DNA of 64,000 bases from Klebsiella indica (lineage in GTDB: Bacteria; Pseudomonadota; Gammaproteobacteria; Enterobacterales; Enterobacteriaceae), in assembly GCF_005860775.1 (NCBI RefSeq), contig NZ_VCHQ01000027.1, positions 62,001-126,000 of the forward strand. Direction: 5' to 3'. The notes below the pieces were generated by a model. That model saw only the letters and a program-made list of their open reading frames with translations, was not told the DNA's origin and did no database searches. This document shows, piece after piece, positions 1 through 11,292 of the stretch (within the stretch, counting starts at the first letter, position 1; each line of letters begins with the position of its first letter). A program made the translations under genes and the position numbers.

Positions 1-217
1 TAATAAGGACTAACAGGCTCATCAGGCCGAACGCGGCAAACAGCAGGGTCAGCCCGAGCATCAGAAACAGCTGAAAGAGATTGGCTTTTTCCTCTTCCAG
101 CTCCACGACCACCAGGCGAAGGCGCGTTTCCACCATTTCAACCAACAGCGTAACGATCCGTTGCCCGATGCCGAAAATGCTTTGCCCCGGCCCTTGCGTG
201 TGTTGAGAATTCGCCAT
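1..217 (-). CDS. yqjE: YqjE family inner-membrane protein (partial, 3' part off window)
   Basis: The frame starts at the ATG complementary to 215-217 and runs off the left edge, so about 72 N-terminal residues are visible. After a polar start there is an amphipathic glutamate-rich stretch, then the beginning of a hydrophobic segment rich in Leu, Phe and Gly. This fits the two-TM YqjE (phage holin-like DUF1469) family. It lies two bases downstream of yqjD in the same direction, as in E. coli yqjCDE. In that operon the proteins are stationary-phase membrane factors; any specific role here is inference. Confidence 0.85.
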   Translation of the reverse strand, partial: MANSQHTQGPGQSIFGIGQRIVTLLVEMVETRLRLVVVELEEEKANLFQLFLMLGLTLLFAAFGLMSLLVLI

Positions 218-219
218 AA

Positions 220-525
220 TTAGCGGCGCGTCAACAGAACACCCAGCACCAGCCCGACGGCTGCGCCAATTCCCACGCCGGTCCACGGGTTTTCACGAAC
301 GTATTCATCCGCGCGGGCGGCGGTTTCGCGCGTTTGTTTTACGATGGCGTCGCCGGTTTCGCCCATGCGAACGCGGCTTTCTTTCAGCACGCTTTCGGCT
401 TTACTGCGCAATTTACCAATCTCTTCCTTCGACTTATCCGCGGAGGAGTTCAGCACTTCTTCCAGGGTATCCGCCAGCGTCTTCAGTTCCGCACGCAGGT
501 CTTCTGCAACGTTATCTTTAGCCAT
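220..525 (-). CDS. yqjD: YqjD, ribosome-associated inner-membrane protein (DUF883)
   Basis: A 101-residue protein of the ElaB/YqjD family. Residues 1-60 are charged and predicted helical. A C-terminal glycine-rich membrane anchor (about 80-98: [16 protein letters not shown]) ends in Arg-Arg. In E. coli, YqjD is a tail-anchored protein that binds ribosomes in stationary phase and is RpoS-dependent. It lies between yqjC and yqjE, in the usual operon order. The ATG complementary to 523-525 has an AGGAGA-like ribosome site just upstream. Length and organisation match the family, and nothing unusual is seen. Confidence 0.93.
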   Translation of the reverse strand: MAKDNVAEDLRAELKTLADTLEEVLNSSADKSKEEIGKLRSKAESVLKESRVRMGETGDAIVKQTRETAARADEYVRENPWTGVGIGAAVGLVLGVLLTRR

Positions 526-569
526 GTTTATCTCCTGTTAAAGTGGTCCATATGGGGTTGCGCGATAGA

Positions 570-938
570 TTAATACTCACGAGATTGCAGCGTTTTCAAT
601 TCACGCTGAGCTTCATCAAGTTTACGTTGGCGCTTGTTGATTTTGTCAGCATCGCCTTTCTGTTTGGCTTCGCGCAGATCGTTCTGCCGTTCGGCTATCT
701 CCGCTTGTTGTTTGGCAATTTTGCGTTGATGTTCAGCTTTGAGCTTGCTGTCGCTACAGTTTGCCCTGACTTCGCTAAGCGCCCGTTTCAGGCCATCAAT
801 ACGGTTCTGATTATGATGTTTTTCTGCGTAGCTAATCTCCCGCTGGATATCCTGCTCTTTTTCCTGACAAGGGGAGATGGCAAAGGCGCTGGCACTCAGT
901 GACGTCAGAACCAGAATCAACGCGACGCGGTGTTTCAT
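570..938 (-). CDS. yqjC: YqjC, periplasmic DUF1090 protein
   Basis: A 122-residue protein with a clear Sec signal peptide (MKHRVALILVLTSLSASAFA, cleavage after AFA). The mature part is almost wholly charged coiled coil, rich in Lys, Gln, Glu and Arg, with two cysteines (residues about 24 and 58) that may pair in the periplasm. The frame is open further upstream, but the ATG complementary to 936-938 gives the signal peptide and the family length. It is the first gene of the yqjCDE group and is separated from mzrA by about 150 bp. Its biochemical function is unknown. Confidence 0.9.
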   Translation of the reverse strand: MKHRVALILVLTSLSASAFAISPCQEKEQDIQREISYAEKHHNQNRIDGLKRALSEVRANCSDSKLKAEHQRKIAKQQAEIAERQNDLREAKQKGDADKINKRQRKLDEAQRELKTLQSREY

Positions 939-1086
939 GGATATTACCTTCCATTGTGTGAGGGCATACCTGAGGATATACCCGATCCAGTTGATAAATG
1001 AGAGCCCGATGACTCCCGTAACGTAAGCATAGTAAGTAAACCGGGAAATCACCAAACAGGGTGAAAATATTCGGAATTTTCGTTGA

Positions 1087-1470
1087 TTACCCGAACCTGT
1101 GCGGGGTGTCGCGCAGACGGGCAATCCACGCGATCGGTGAGTTATCGTCTTCCTGTAAAGCGATAACATAGCCGTGCGGCAGGGCGCGGCCCAGCACTTC
1201 TTTTGCCGCCGCGCCCTGAGCGCTGGAATCAAATTTGATGATCAGACCATCTTTCTGCGGGGTAATGCTTTTAAAGCGGATGCCGTTGGCGTCGAGATGG
1301 TGCCAGACGGAAAAGCCGTCCGGCATGCTGACACCGTGATTGATGGGGCGGATAGCCAGAGTGGATTCCTGCTGTTGCATGGCGATCCAGAGCCAGAATA
1401 AACCGCACAGGAGTAGCGAGCCGCCCAGCACCCAGCCTGTCTGACGCAGAGAGGATCGTGTTATCGCCAT
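1087..1470 (-). CDS. mzrA: MzrA, modulator of the EnvZ/OmpR regulon
   Basis: A 127-residue bitopic inner-membrane protein. One TM segment (about 11-31) is followed by a periplasmic domain containing QQESTLAIR and the family-typical FDSS...AAAKEVL...LPHGY. In E. coli, MzrA binds the EnvZ sensor kinase and links CpxA/CpxR signalling to EnvZ/OmpR. The internal ATG complementary to 1468-1470 was chosen over an upstream in-frame start because it matches the family length and places the TM at the N-terminus. It begins three bases after the yqjA stop region, so the two are surely co-transcribed, as in E. coli. Confidence 0.92.
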   Translation of the reverse strand: MAITRSSLRQTGWVLGGSLLLCGLFWLWIAMQQQESTLAIRPINHGVSMPDGFSVWHHLDANGIRFKSITPQKDGLIIKFDSSAQGAAAKEVLGRALPHGYVIALQEDDNSPIAWIARLRDTPHRFG

Positions 1471-1472
1471 TG

Positions 1473-2135
1473 TTAGCTCCGGCTTCTGTATTTTTTCTTC
1501 CACAGGACAATCAGCGAGCCTATCAGGCCAAATACCAGCAGCGCGACAGGCAGCAGCATCAGGCAGGACATCAGCTGATCTTCATATTTCAGGAATACGG
1601 GCGTTTTTCCCAGCAGGTAGCCCAGAGAGCTAAGAATCAGCACCCACAACAGCGCGCTCATCCAGTTAAAAAACTGGAAACGGGCGCTGCTCAGACCAGA
1701 AAGCCCGGCGATGGTCGGCAGCAGCGTACGGACGAAAGCAATAAAGCGACCAATCAGCAGCGCGGAAAGCCCGTGTTTATGAAACAGATGGTGGGCGCGC
1801 TGGTGGTAATGTGACGGAAGATGAGAAAGCCAGTTTTGTACGATGCGCGTATTGCCGAGCCAACGGCCCTGAATATAACTTAGCCAGCAGCCGAGACTGG
1901 CCGCCGCGGTGAGTAATAATAACGTTTCAGGAAAACCCATCGCGCCTTTCGCGATCAGGACGCCAACCAGCACTAACAGGCTGTCACCGGGCAAAAAAGC
2001 GGCGGGCAACAAACCGTTCTCAAGGAACAAAATCATAAATAAGACAAAATACAGCATGCCAATCATGGATGGATTCGCAAGCGTTTCGTAATCCTGAGCC
2101 CATAACGCATTCAATAATTGGGTTAATAGTTCCAT
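1473..2135 (-). CDS. yqjA: YqjA, DedA-family membrane protein
   Basis: A 220-residue polytopic membrane protein of the DedA/SNARE-associated family. It has re-entrant/TM segments in the N-terminal third ([20 protein letters not shown]), the conserved acidic FLPGDSLL motif, and the signature G-R-F-x-x-x-x-R-T ([16 protein letters not shown], about 130-145). Arg and acidic residues in these motifs are needed for function in E. coli YqjA, which supports growth at alkaline pH, the proton-motive force and envelope integrity with YghB. It leads the yqjA-mzrA pair, which is Cpx-regulated in E. coli. I did not find a convincing CpxR box upstream. Confidence 0.94.
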   Translation of the reverse strand: MELLTQLLNALWAQDYETLANPSMIGMLYFVLFMILFLENGLLPAAFLPGDSLLVLVGVLIAKGAMGFPETLLLLTAAASLGCWLSYIQGRWLGNTRIVQNWLSHLPSHYHQRAHHLFHKHGLSALLIGRFIAFVRTLLPTIAGLSGLSSARFQFFNWMSALLWVLILSSLGYLLGKTPVFLKYEDQLMSCLMLLPVALLVFGLIGSLIVLWKKKYRSRS

Positions 2136-2471
2136 TCATGGTTCCTGGTACATCGGTTAACGGCACGTCTGAACGCGGTGTTTAGATGGCGACATTGTTT
2201 TTTATTGGATTATGGCCGCTACTGCGCTCTGAACGGATCCCTGTTTAAAAGTGGAGCAAGCCAAAGCAAACTCTCAGAACGACAAAGTGCATCTAATTGT
2301 AACAAACCCACCGTCTTTACGTCATAGAAATTGCAGTTTGTTGCATTCTGATTGTGCTGATTGTGGAGAAGGGAGGCGAGTGTATTTACACAGGCTGACA
2401 TTATATATGCTTTGCTTACCCTGCGGGGGGCGGGCAGCGGCGGCGTTACTGCCCGGGGAGAAGAAAACGGT
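2136..2471. other. Intergenic region between exuR and yqjA
   Basis: This 336-bp gene-free stretch carries the 3' end signals of exuR and the promoter side of yqjA. A short hairpin (CGGGCAG at 2431-2437 with CTGCCCG at 2449-2455) lies directly after the exuR stop. It has no obvious T run, so it is a weak terminator candidate. The remainder is AT-richer. No small coding frame in it looks real. Confidence 0.45.
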
Positions 2472-3248
2472 CTATTTTGTGCCGTTGGCGGCGGTATCGA
2501 GATGAACGACCGGATTTTCGGCAAACAGATAGCGATCGGCATTGAATTCAAAATCATCGCTGGTTTCGTTGAACAACATCTGTTTAGTGTTTTCCAGATG
2601 CTGCCACATGGCCAGTTTTGCCGCATGCGGATCTTTACGAATCAGCGCCTTAAGAATTTGGTCATGATCGTCGCACCAGTTATCAACGGTGCGCAGATCG
2701 ATATGATCATGCAACTTTTTCCAGTACGGATTATGCACCCGTTGGGTCCACATTTTTTCAACGATGGCGGCTAACGCGCTGTTTTGCGTCGCCAGCGCGA
2801 CCTGTACGTGAAACTGCAGATCCCATTCCGAATCGCGGAAGCATTTCTCTTTGCGCGCATTTTCCTGGATTTCCATCAGCTTCATAATGTCCTGCTTGGT
2901 CACCTGCGTCGCTGCGAATTCGGCAATATTGCTTTCTATCAACTGGCGGGCCTGCAATAGCTCGAAGGGACCGTAGCTGGCGAATTCCAGGGATTCATCG
3001 GGAATTTGCTGATGCTTCGGATGGTTGGAAATAACGTGGATGCCAGAGCCTTTGCGAACTTCAACGTAGCCTTCGACTTCCAGCATAATGATCGCTTCGC
3101 GAACGACGGTGCGACTCACGCTTTTTTCGTCAGCAATAAACCGCTCAGCGGGGAGTTTATCGCCCACAAGGTAAACACCTTGCTCAATACGCGTCTTCAG
3201 CTCCGCGGCAAGCTGCTGATACAAACGACGTGATTCAGTGAATTCCAT
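2472..3248 (-). CDS. exuR: ExuR, GntR-family repressor of hexuronate genes
   Basis: A 258-residue FadR/FCD-type GntR regulator. The N-terminal winged HTH (about 10-75) contains [29 protein letters not shown]. The FCD effector domain follows, with conserved Asp/His ligand residues spread over about 95-230. In E. coli, ExuR represses exuT, uxaCA and uxaB and is released by galacturonate- or fructuronate-derived inducer. It is encoded immediately downstream of exuT in the same direction, with a terminator hairpin between them (3327-3352), so it probably has its own promoter. Length and context match E. coli ExuR. Confidence 0.96.
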   Translation of the reverse strand: MEFTESRRLYQQLAAELKTRIEQGVYLVGDKLPAERFIADEKSVSRTVVREAIIMLEVEGYVEVRKGSGIHVISNHPKHQQIPDESLEFASYGPFELLQARQLIESNIAEFAATQVTKQDIMKLMEIQENARKEKCFRDSEWDLQFHVQVALATQNSALAAIVEKMWTQRVHNPYWKKLHDHIDLRTVDNWCDDHDQILKALIRKDPHAAKLAMWQHLENTKQMLFNETSDDFEFNADRYLFAENPVVHLDTAANGTK

Positions 3249-3321
3249 ATTCGCTCCCGGGAAATGGCGACAATATTGGATTTGTTATACCACTTTTACA
3301 CGCCAGCCACCACAAGAAGAG

Positions 3322-3352
3322 ACGAAAAAGCCGCCTTAACCAGGGCGGCTTT
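3322..3352 (-). terminator. Rho-independent terminator of exuT
   Basis: A perfect 9-bp stem (AAAGCCGCC 3327-3335, GGCGGCTTT 3344-3352) with an 8-nt loop, followed on the minus strand by a run of T. It lies 24 bp after the exuT stop and upstream of exuR. Confidence 0.85.
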
Positions 3353-3375
3353 CGTATGACAATGAGCCGAGACGG

Positions 3376-4677
3376 CTAGCTTTGTGTTGCCGGGTTGGTG
3401 GCGTTTACCGGCGTAGCGTTATCATCCGCCGATTTATTTTTCAGCACCGTCCAGATCACCACGGCGCCCAGCAGATCGAATACCGCCAGCACGGCGAACA
3501 GCGGGCTGAAGCCGATGGTATCCGCCAGCGCACCGACCACCAGAGCAAAGAGGGTGCTTGCCAGCCATGCAGCCATCCCGGTCATCCCGTTTGCCGTTGC
3601 CACTTCGTTACGACCAAATACGTCGGAAGAGAGGGTGATCAGCGCGCCGGACAGCGCCTGGTGAGCGAAGCCCCCGACGCACAGCAGAGCGATAGCTACG
3701 TACGGGCTTGTAAATAAACCAATCGTCCCTGGGCCGATCATTAGCAGCGCACCCATGGTCACCACCATTTTGCGGGAAACAATCAGATTCACGCCAAACC
3801 AGCGCTGGAACAGCGGCGGCAGATAACCACCGACGATACAACCGAGATCCGCGAACAGCATTGGCATCCAGGCGAACATGGCAATCTCTTTCAGGTTAAA
3901 GCCGTAGACTTTAAACATGAACAGCGGGATCCAGGCGTTGAACGTTCCCCATGCGGGTTCCGCAAGAAAACGCGGCAAAGCAATACCCCAGAACTGGCGG
4001 TTACGCAGAATTTGCCACGGCGACATTTTCTTGCCGTTGTTGGTCTGGTGCTGAGATTCCTGGCCACTAATAATGTAGTCGCGTTCTTCTTCTGTTAATT
4101 TTTTCTGATCGCGCGGGTGTTTGTAGAAAATTAACCACGCCATTGCCCAGATGAAGCTCAGAACGCCGGAAATGATAAACGCCATTTGCCAGCTGTGCAT
4201 CACGATAGCCCATACCACCAGCGGGGGAGCAATCATCGCGCCAATAGAGGAGCCCACGTTGAAGTAGCCAACGGCAATAGAACGTTCTTTTGCCGGGAAC
4301 CATTCAGAACTGGCCTTCAAACCGGCGGGGATCATCGCGGCTTCAGCGGCGCCGACCGCACCGCGGGCCAGCGCAAGGCCCCCCCAGCTTCCCGCCAGCG
4401 CCGTAGAACCACAGAAGAGCGCCCATGTGACAGCAAAGAAGGCATAACCGACTTTGGTGCCCAGAATATCAAGGATATAACCGGCAACAGGTTGCATAAC
4501 GGTGTAAGCAGCGGAATAGGCTGCGATGATATAGGAATATTGTTGTGTGGAGATATGCAACTCTTCCATTATCGTTGGTGCGGCTGCCGCCACCGTGTTA
4601 CGCGTCAGGTACCCCAGAACAGTGCCTAGCGTCACCAGTCCGATCATATACCAACGTAACCCTTTAATTTTACGCAT
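3376..4677 (-). CDS. exuT: ExuT, hexuronate transporter (MFS)
   Basis: A 433-residue major-facilitator protein with twelve predicted TM helices. It belongs to the anion:cation symporter branch that imports glucuronate and galacturonate with protons. Visible family features are the TRNTVAAAAP stretch after TM1, the long RGAVGAAEAAMIPAGLKASSEWFPAKER block in the TM4-TM5 region, and a charged central loop (about 195-225). The start complementary to 4675-4677 (MRKIKGLRWYM) matches E. coli ExuT. An upstream in-frame start would add twelve residues with no homology. It diverges from uxaC across a 485-bp control region and is followed by exuR. Confidence 0.96.
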   Translation of the reverse strand: MRKIKGLRWYMIGLVTLGTVLGYLTRNTVAAAAPTIMEELHISTQQYSYIIAAYSAAYTVMQPVAGYILDILGTKVGYAFFAVTWALFCGSTALAGSWGGLALARGAVGAAEAAMIPAGLKASSEWFPAKERSIAVGYFNVGSSIGAMIAPPLVVWAIVMHSWQMAFIISGVLSFIWAMAWLIFYKHPRDQKKLTEEERDYIISGQESQHQTNNGKKMSPWQILRNRQFWGIALPRFLAEPAWGTFNAWIPLFMFKVYGFNLKEIAMFAWMPMLFADLGCIVGGYLPPLFQRWFGVNLIVSRKMVVTMGALLMIGPGTIGLFTSPYVAIALLCVGGFAHQALSGALITLSSDVFGRNEVATANGMTGMAAWLASTLFALVVGALADTIGFSPLFAVLAVFDLLGAVVIWTVLKNKSADDNATPVNATNPATQS

Positions 4678-6575
<1,898 letters not shown>

Positions 6576-6593
6576 GGCCAGAGGTCGGTTGAT

Positions 6594-8081
6594 ATGCAAT
6601 ACATTAAAATCCATTCGCAAGATAACGTCGCGGTAGCGCTGGCGGATATGGCGGCAGGCACGGTAGTCACCATTGACGGCGATACGGTCACGTTGATGCA
6701 GGATGTTGCGCGCGGGCATAAGTTTGCGCTACACGGCATTGCGAAGGGAAATAACGTCATTAAATATGGTCTGCCGATAGGACATGCGCTGGCGGATATT
6801 GTGCCGGGGGAACATATCCACTTCCACAATACGCGCACTAACTTAAGCGATCTTGACGCGTATAGTTATCAACCGGATCTGATTGCGCCAGCGGCGCAGC
6901 CTGCGGATCGCGCGGTGCAAATTTATCGTCGCGCTAACGGTGAAGTCGGAGTGCGTAATGAGCTGTGGATCCTGCCGACCGTCGGCTGCGTCAATGGTAT
7001 TGCGCGCCAGATCCAGAACCGTTTTTTGCAGGAAACGAATCAGGCTGAAGGCACCGACGGCGTCTTTCTTTTCAGCCATACCTACGGCTGTTCACAGTTG
7101 GGCGACGATCACATCAACACCCGAACCATGTTGCAAAATATGGTGCGTCACCCGAATGCCGGGGCCGTGCTGGTGATTGGCCTGGGTTGCGAGAACAATC
7201 AGGTTGATGCTTTCCGAGAAACGCTCGGCGACATCGATCCTGAGCGCGTCCATTTTATGGTCTGCCAGCACCAGGATGACGAAGTGGAAGCGGGAATAGA
7301 ACATCTCCACCAGTTGTACAACGTAATGCGTCACGACAGGCGTGAACCGGGAAAACTAAGCGAACTGAAATTTGGCCTTGAGTGCGGCGGTTCTGATGGT
7401 CTGTCCGGTATTACCGCTAACCCGATGCTGGGCCGCTTCTCGGATTATCTGGTTGCCAACGGTGGGACCACGGTACTGACTGAAGTACCGGAAATGTTCG
7501 GTGCTGAGCGACTGCTGATGAGCCACTGTCGCGACGAAGAAACTTTCGGCAAGCTGGTAACGATGGTCAATGATTTCAAACAGTACTTTATCGCCCACAA
7601 CCAGCCGATTTATGAGAATCCATCGCCGGGCAACAAAGCGGGCGGTATTACCACGCTGGAAGATAAGTCGCTGGGCTGTACGCAGAAAGCGGGATCCAGT
7701 CAGGTAGTTGACGTGCTACGTTACGGCGAGCGCCTGAAAGTTCGCGGTCTTAACCTGCTGAGTGCTCCGGGTAACGACGCGGTGGCAACCAGTGCGCTGG
7801 CCGGGGCGGGCTGCCATATGGTGCTGTTCAGCACCGGCCGTGGCACGCCTTACGGCGGTTTTGTTCCCACGGTGAAAATTGCCACCAACAGCGAGCTGGC
7901 GACCAGGAAAAAACACTGGATCGACTTTGATGCCGGGCAACTGATTCACGGTAAAGCGATGCCGCAATTACTGGAAGAGTTTGTCGATACCATTGTGGCG
8001 TTTGCTAACGGCAAGCAGACCTGTAACGAACGTAATGATTTCCGCGAACTGGCTATATTCAAAAGCGGCGTTACCCTTTAA
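6594..8081 (+). CDS. uxaA: UxaA, altronate dehydratase
   Basis: A 495-residue altronate hydrolase that dehydrates D-altronate to 2-dehydro-3-deoxy-gluconate (KDG), which then enters the Entner-Doudoroff pathway. The N-terminal SAF domain (about 10-90: VALADMAAGTVV) precedes the large catalytic part. Visible motifs are HTYGCSQLGDDH, GLGCENNQ, GLECGGSDGLSGITANP and CTQKAGSSQV, whose cysteines fit the iron-dependent dehydratase family. It is co-oriented with uxaC and 18 bp downstream. The intermediate enzyme UxaB is not in this window. Confidence 0.97.
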   Translation: MQYIKIHSQDNVAVALADMAAGTVVTIDGDTVTLMQDVARGHKFALHGIAKGNNVIKYGLPIGHALADIVPGEHIHFHNTRTNLSDLDAYSYQPDLIAPAAQPADRAVQIYRRANGEVGVRNELWILPTVGCVNGIARQIQNRFLQETNQAEGTDGVFLFSHTYGCSQLGDDHINTRTMLQNMVRHPNAGAVLVIGLGCENNQVDAFRETLGDIDPERVHFMVCQHQDDEVEAGIEHLHQLYNVMRHDRREPGKLSELKFGLECGGSDGLSGITANPMLGRFSDYLVANGGTTVLTEVPEMFGAERLLMSHCRDEETFGKLVTMVNDFKQYFIAHNQPIYENPSPGNKAGGITTLEDKSLGCTQKAGSSQVVDVLRYGERLKVRGLNLLSAPGNDAVATSALAGAGCHMVLFSTGRGTPYGGFVPTVKIATNSELATRKKHWIDFDAGQLIHGKAMPQLLEEFVDTIVAFANGKQTCNERNDFRELAIFKSGVTL

Positions 8082-8103
8082 TTACCCGTCATTTTTCACA
8101 CCA

Positions 8104-8162
8104 CATCATCCCGGTGACTTACTTCAGTAAGCTACCGGGGATGTCTGAGCTTGCCGCCTTGC
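8104..8162. repeat. boxC-like intergenic repeat / hairpin after uxaA
   Basis: A palindromic segment between uxaA and ygjV: CATCCCGGTGACTTACT pairs with GTAAGCTACCGGGGATG around a TCA loop (8105-8144) and is followed by TTGCCGCCTT. The layout TTACTT...GTAAGCT-CCGGG...TTGCCGYCTT recurs at 40338-40382. It resembles the short dispersed boxC-type elements of enterobacteria and may also act as the uxaA terminator. The family name is tentative. Confidence 0.5.
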
Positions 8163-8255
8163 TGTGGCGTGAAATCTGGTGAGTTATAAAAGGAAGGCGT
8201 TTCAAAAACGGCGTTTCAGAGTATGATGCGCCGTTTTGTTTTATAAGGACTCCCC

Positions 8256-8810
8256 ATGACCGCGTATTGGCTTGCCCAGGGCGTTGGTGTTCTCGCCTTT
8301 CTGATCGGCATTACCACTTTTATCAACCGGGACGAGCGCCGCTTCAGGCTGCAGCTTGCCGTCTATAGCGCCACCATTGGCGTGCACTTTTTTTTGATGG
8401 GGGCGTATCCGGCGGGAATGAGCGCCGAGCTGAATACCGTACGAACCCTTATCTCAATGCGTACCCGCAAGCTCTGGGTGATGACCGTGTTTATTGTGCT
8501 TACGCTGGTGCTGGGACTGGCGAAGCTGCAGCATGCCATGGAACTGCTGCCGATTGTTGGCACCCTGGCCAGCACCTGGGCGCTATTTCGCTGCACGGGA
8601 TTAACCGTTCGCTGCGTGATGTGGTGTGCGACAGCCTGCTGGGTGATCCACAACTTCTGGCTGGGATCGATTGGCGGCACGATGATTGAAGGCAGCTTTC
8701 TGGTGATGAACGGTCTGAACATTATCCGCTTTCGGCGGATGCAAAAGCGTGGTATTGACCCGTTTAAAGTGGAAAAGAGGATACAGAAAGAGAACCCCTC
8801 CGCAGATTAG
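8256..8810 (+). CDS. ygjV: YgjV family inner-membrane protein
   Basis: A 184-residue hydrophobic protein with about five or six TM segments, of the YgjV (Imp-YgjV) family. It opens with WLAQGVGVLAFLIGITTFINRDERRFRLQLA. Family-typical features follow: small polar residues in the membrane, a conserved HFFLMGAYPAGMSAELNTVRTLIS stretch, and a basic C-terminal tail. No function is established. It lies between uxaA and sstT as in E. coli, and its stop codon sits inside the hairpin shared with convergent sstT. A TAAGGA ribosome site precedes the ATG. Confidence 0.92.
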   Translation: MTAYWLAQGVGVLAFLIGITTFINRDERRFRLQLAVYSATIGVHFFLMGAYPAGMSAELNTVRTLISMRTRKLWVMTVFIVLTLVLGLAKLQHAMELLPIVGTLASTWALFRCTGLTVRCVMWCATACWVIHNFWLGSIGGTMIEGSFLVMNGLNIIRFRRMQKRGIDPFKVEKRIQKENPSAD

Positions 8811-8818
8811 CGGAGGGG
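8795..8818. terminator. Bidirectional terminator between ygjV and sstT
   Basis: A perfect 9-bp stem, CCCCTCCGC (8795-8803) and GCGGAGGGG (8810-8818), with a 6-nt loop. It overlaps the ygjV stop codon and ends six bases before the sstT stop, so it can serve both convergent genes. Confidence 0.75.
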
Positions 8819-8824
8819 GAAGGA

Positions 8825-10072
8825 TTAGCTGCGCAGCGGCTCTTTCGCCAGCTGCTGGTCTTCGGCCATACAGGCTGCCGCAGTAAAGAGAACGTCGGTA
8901 GAAGAGTTCAGCGCGGTTTCGCAAGAATCCTGCAAGACGCCGATGATAAAGCCAACGGCCACCACCTGCATGGCAACATCGTTCGGGATGCCAAACATAT
9001 TACAGGCCAGCGGAATTAACAGCAGTGAACCGCCCGCCACGCCGGAAGCGCCGCAGGCGCACAGCGACGCCACGACGCTAAGCAGCAGCGCGGTCAGCAG
9101 GTCAACCGGGATATTCAGCGTATGGACGGCTGCCAGGGTGAGTACCGTAATGGTGATCGCCGCACCGGCCATATTGATGGTCGCCCCCAGCGGAATAGAC
9201 ACCGAGTAAGTATCGCGATCCAGATTCAGCTTTTCACTCAGCGCCATATTCACCGGAATATTAGCGGCGGAGCTGCGGGTGAAGAAGGCGTAAACGCCGC
9301 TTTCGCGCAGGCAGATCAGCACCAGCGGATAGGGATTGCGGCGAATTTTCCAGAACACCAGCAGCGGGTTAATGACCAGCGCCACCAGCAGCATACAGCC
9401 CACCAGCACCAGAAGCAGATGGGCGTAGCTCCAAAGGGTTTCAAAACCGGTGGTCGCCAGCGTTGAGGAGACCAGACCAAAGATCCCCAGCGGCGCGAAG
9501 CGGATCACCACTTTAACGATAAAAGTCACCGCATGAGAAACGTCGTTAATCAGGTTTTTGGTGGTTTCGTTTCCGTGACGCAGCGCGAACCCAAGACCCA
9601 CGGCCCACACCAGAATGCCGATATAATTGGCGTTCAGCAGAGCGTTAATCGGGTTGGAAACCATGCTCATCAATAGTCCGCGCAGGACTTCGACAATCCC
9701 CGACGGTGGCGTGATGCTGTCTGCCGCCGAGGTAAGATGCAGCGTTGAGGGGAAGATAAAGCTAAACAGCACGGCGGTTAACGCCGCACTAAACGTACCC
9801 AGCAGGTAGAGGAACAGAATCGGGCGGATACGGGTCTTTTGCCCCTGCTGATGGTTAGCGATTGAGGCCATCACCAGCATCAGAACCAGCACCGGCGCGA
9901 CCGCTTTCAGCGCGCCGACGAATAGCGTTCCCAACAGTCCCACGGCGATTGCGGCGGGTTTTGAAACCATCGCCAGCAGTACGCCGAGTACCAGACCGAT
10001 TAAAATTTGTTTGACCAGACTACCCTGAGCCATGCGGCGCAGCAGGGTTGAACGGGGTGATTGGCTTACCAT
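8825..10072 (-). CDS. sstT: SstT, Na+/serine-threonine symporter
   Basis: A 415-residue member of the dicarboxylate/amino acid:cation symporter (DAACS) family. Eight TM helices plus two re-entrant hairpins are expected. The serine-rich hairpin motif ([14 protein letters not shown], about 275-288) and the [15 protein letters not shown] segment that binds sodium and substrate are present. SstT imports serine and threonine with sodium at the inner membrane. Length and sequence match E. coli SstT. It is transcribed alone, convergent with ygjV. The upstream 235 bp to alx holds its promoter and the alx terminator. Confidence 0.96.
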   Translation of the reverse strand: MVSQSPRSTLLRRMAQGSLVKQILIGLVLGVLLAMVSKPAAIAVGLLGTLFVGALKAVAPVLVLMLVMASIANHQQGQKTRIRPILFLYLLGTFSAALTAVLFSFIFPSTLHLTSAADSITPPSGIVEVLRGLLMSMVSNPINALLNANYIGILVWAVGLGFALRHGNETTKNLINDVSHAVTFIVKVVIRFAPLGIFGLVSSTLATTGFETLWSYAHLLLVLVGCMLLVALVINPLLVFWKIRRNPYPLVLICLRESGVYAFFTRSSAANIPVNMALSEKLNLDRDTYSVSIPLGATINMAGAAITITVLTLAAVHTLNIPVDLLTALLLSVVASLCACGASGVAGGSLLLIPLACNMFGIPNDVAMQVVAVGFIIGVLQDSCETALNSSTDVLFTAAACMAEDQQLAKEPLRS

Positions 10073-10268
10073 GTTTATTCCTTCCAGTGAAGTCGCGATC
10101 TGTTCCGGCTACGTATTATTTGTAACGTTTATGTCCGGATGTAAATAGATGTTTGCCTGGTTGAGTATACGGAAAGATTGACATTGGGAAAGGGTAAAAT
10201 ATCGTTTTTGGTGCTAAGAACATATTTTTAGCATTGTGTTAACGCTTATATAGCGTAGGGCATGTTGT

Positions 10269-10299
10269 TGACCGGATGAAAGGGGATTTCACCCGGTCA
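10269..10299. terminator. Hairpin downstream of alx
   Basis: TGACCGG (10269-10275) pairs with CCGGTCA (10293-10299), with an inner ATGAAA/TTTCA extension. It lies 9 bp beyond the alx stop codon on the minus strand. No strong T run is seen. Confidence 0.55.
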
Positions 10300-10307
10300 G
10301 CTATGAC

Positions 10308-11276
10308 TTATGGCAGCCGTTTTTTCTTGTCGTGTTGCTGATTGACCCAGGCATTAATAATTAACGTCAATACCAGAATGCCGCCCACGATGCCAAGCGA
10401 GAACCCGATTGGTATGTGGAAGAAATCGACAATCAACATCTTGATACCGATAAACACCAGAATGACCGACAGGCCATACTTCAGCATGGAGAAACGCTCG
10501 GCGACGCCTGCCAGCAGGAAATACATTGCGCGCAGGCCGAGGATAGCGAACAGATTTGAGGTCAGCACGATAAAGGGATCGGTGGTGACGGCGAAAATGG
10601 CCGGAATACTGTCAACGGCGAAGATAACATCGCTCAGTTCGACGAGGATCAGCACCAACAGCAGCGGCGTAGCGTAAAGCGCGCTATTCTGGCGGATAAA
10701 GAAGCGCTCGCCCTCGATCTTATCCGTCATGCGCAGATGATTGCGGAGCCAGCGCACCAGCGGTTTGTCGCCGATACCGGACTCATCTTCTTTTGCCAGC
10801 GCCATTTTCACGCCGGTAAACAGCAGGAACGCGCCGAAGACGTAGAGCAGCCATTCGAACTGGGAGATCAGCCAGCTACCGGTGAAGATCATGATCGTAC
10901 GCAGCACGATCGCGCCTAACACGCCATAGACCAGCACCCGGCGCTGTAGCGCAGGCGGGACGGAAAAGTAGCTGAACAGCATCAGCCAGACGAAGACATT
11001 ATCCACAGCCAGTGCTTTCTCAATGAGATAACCGGTAAGGAACGCCAGCGCTTGCGGGTCGGCTACAGCGCGACCTTCGGTCTGCACCAGATACCACCAG
11101 AAAGCGGCGTTAAACAGCAGTGAGAGGGTAACCCAGAGAACAGACCAGCCTGCAGCTTGCTTCATGGTCATGCTATGCGCGCCGCGCCGTCCTTGCAGCA
11201 GCAGATCGATAGCCAGCATGATGACCACCACCACGGCGAATCCGCCCCATAACAACGGTGTGCCGACACTATTCAT
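10308..11276 (-). CDS. alx: Alx, TerC-family manganese exporter
   Basis: A 322-residue TerC-family membrane protein with about nine TM helices and acidic intramembrane residues. Visible motifs are [14 protein letters not shown] and [23 protein letters not shown], which hold the aspartates typical of the family. In E. coli, Alx exports Mn2+ and its mRNA leader is a Mn2+- and pH-responsive yybP-ykoY riboswitch. The ATG complementary to 11274-11276 (MNSVGTP) was chosen because the upstream in-frame codons belong to the riboswitch region at 11293-11465. Confidence 0.95.
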   Translation of the reverse strand: MNSVGTPLLWGGFAVVVVIMLAIDLLLQGRRGAHSMTMKQAAGWSVLWVTLSLLFNAAFWWYLVQTEGRAVADPQALAFLTGYLIEKALAVDNVFVWLMLFSYFSVPPALQRRVLVYGVLGAIVLRTIMIFTGSWLISQFEWLLYVFGAFLLFTGVKMALAKEDESGIGDKPLVRWLRNHLRMTDKIEGERFFIRQNSALYATPLLLVLILVELSDVIFAVDSIPAIFAVTTDPFIVLTSNLFAILGLRAMYFLLAGVAERFSMLKYGLSVILVFIGIKMLIVDFFHIPIGFSLGIVGGILVLTLIINAWVNQQHDKKKRLP

Positions 11277-11292
11277 TACGATATTCCTTACA

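Noticed and set aside
2219-2626. 135-codon minus-strand frame overlapping the exuR 3' end
   Set aside because: It is out of frame with exuR over a shared segment and has no domain; a shadow frame.
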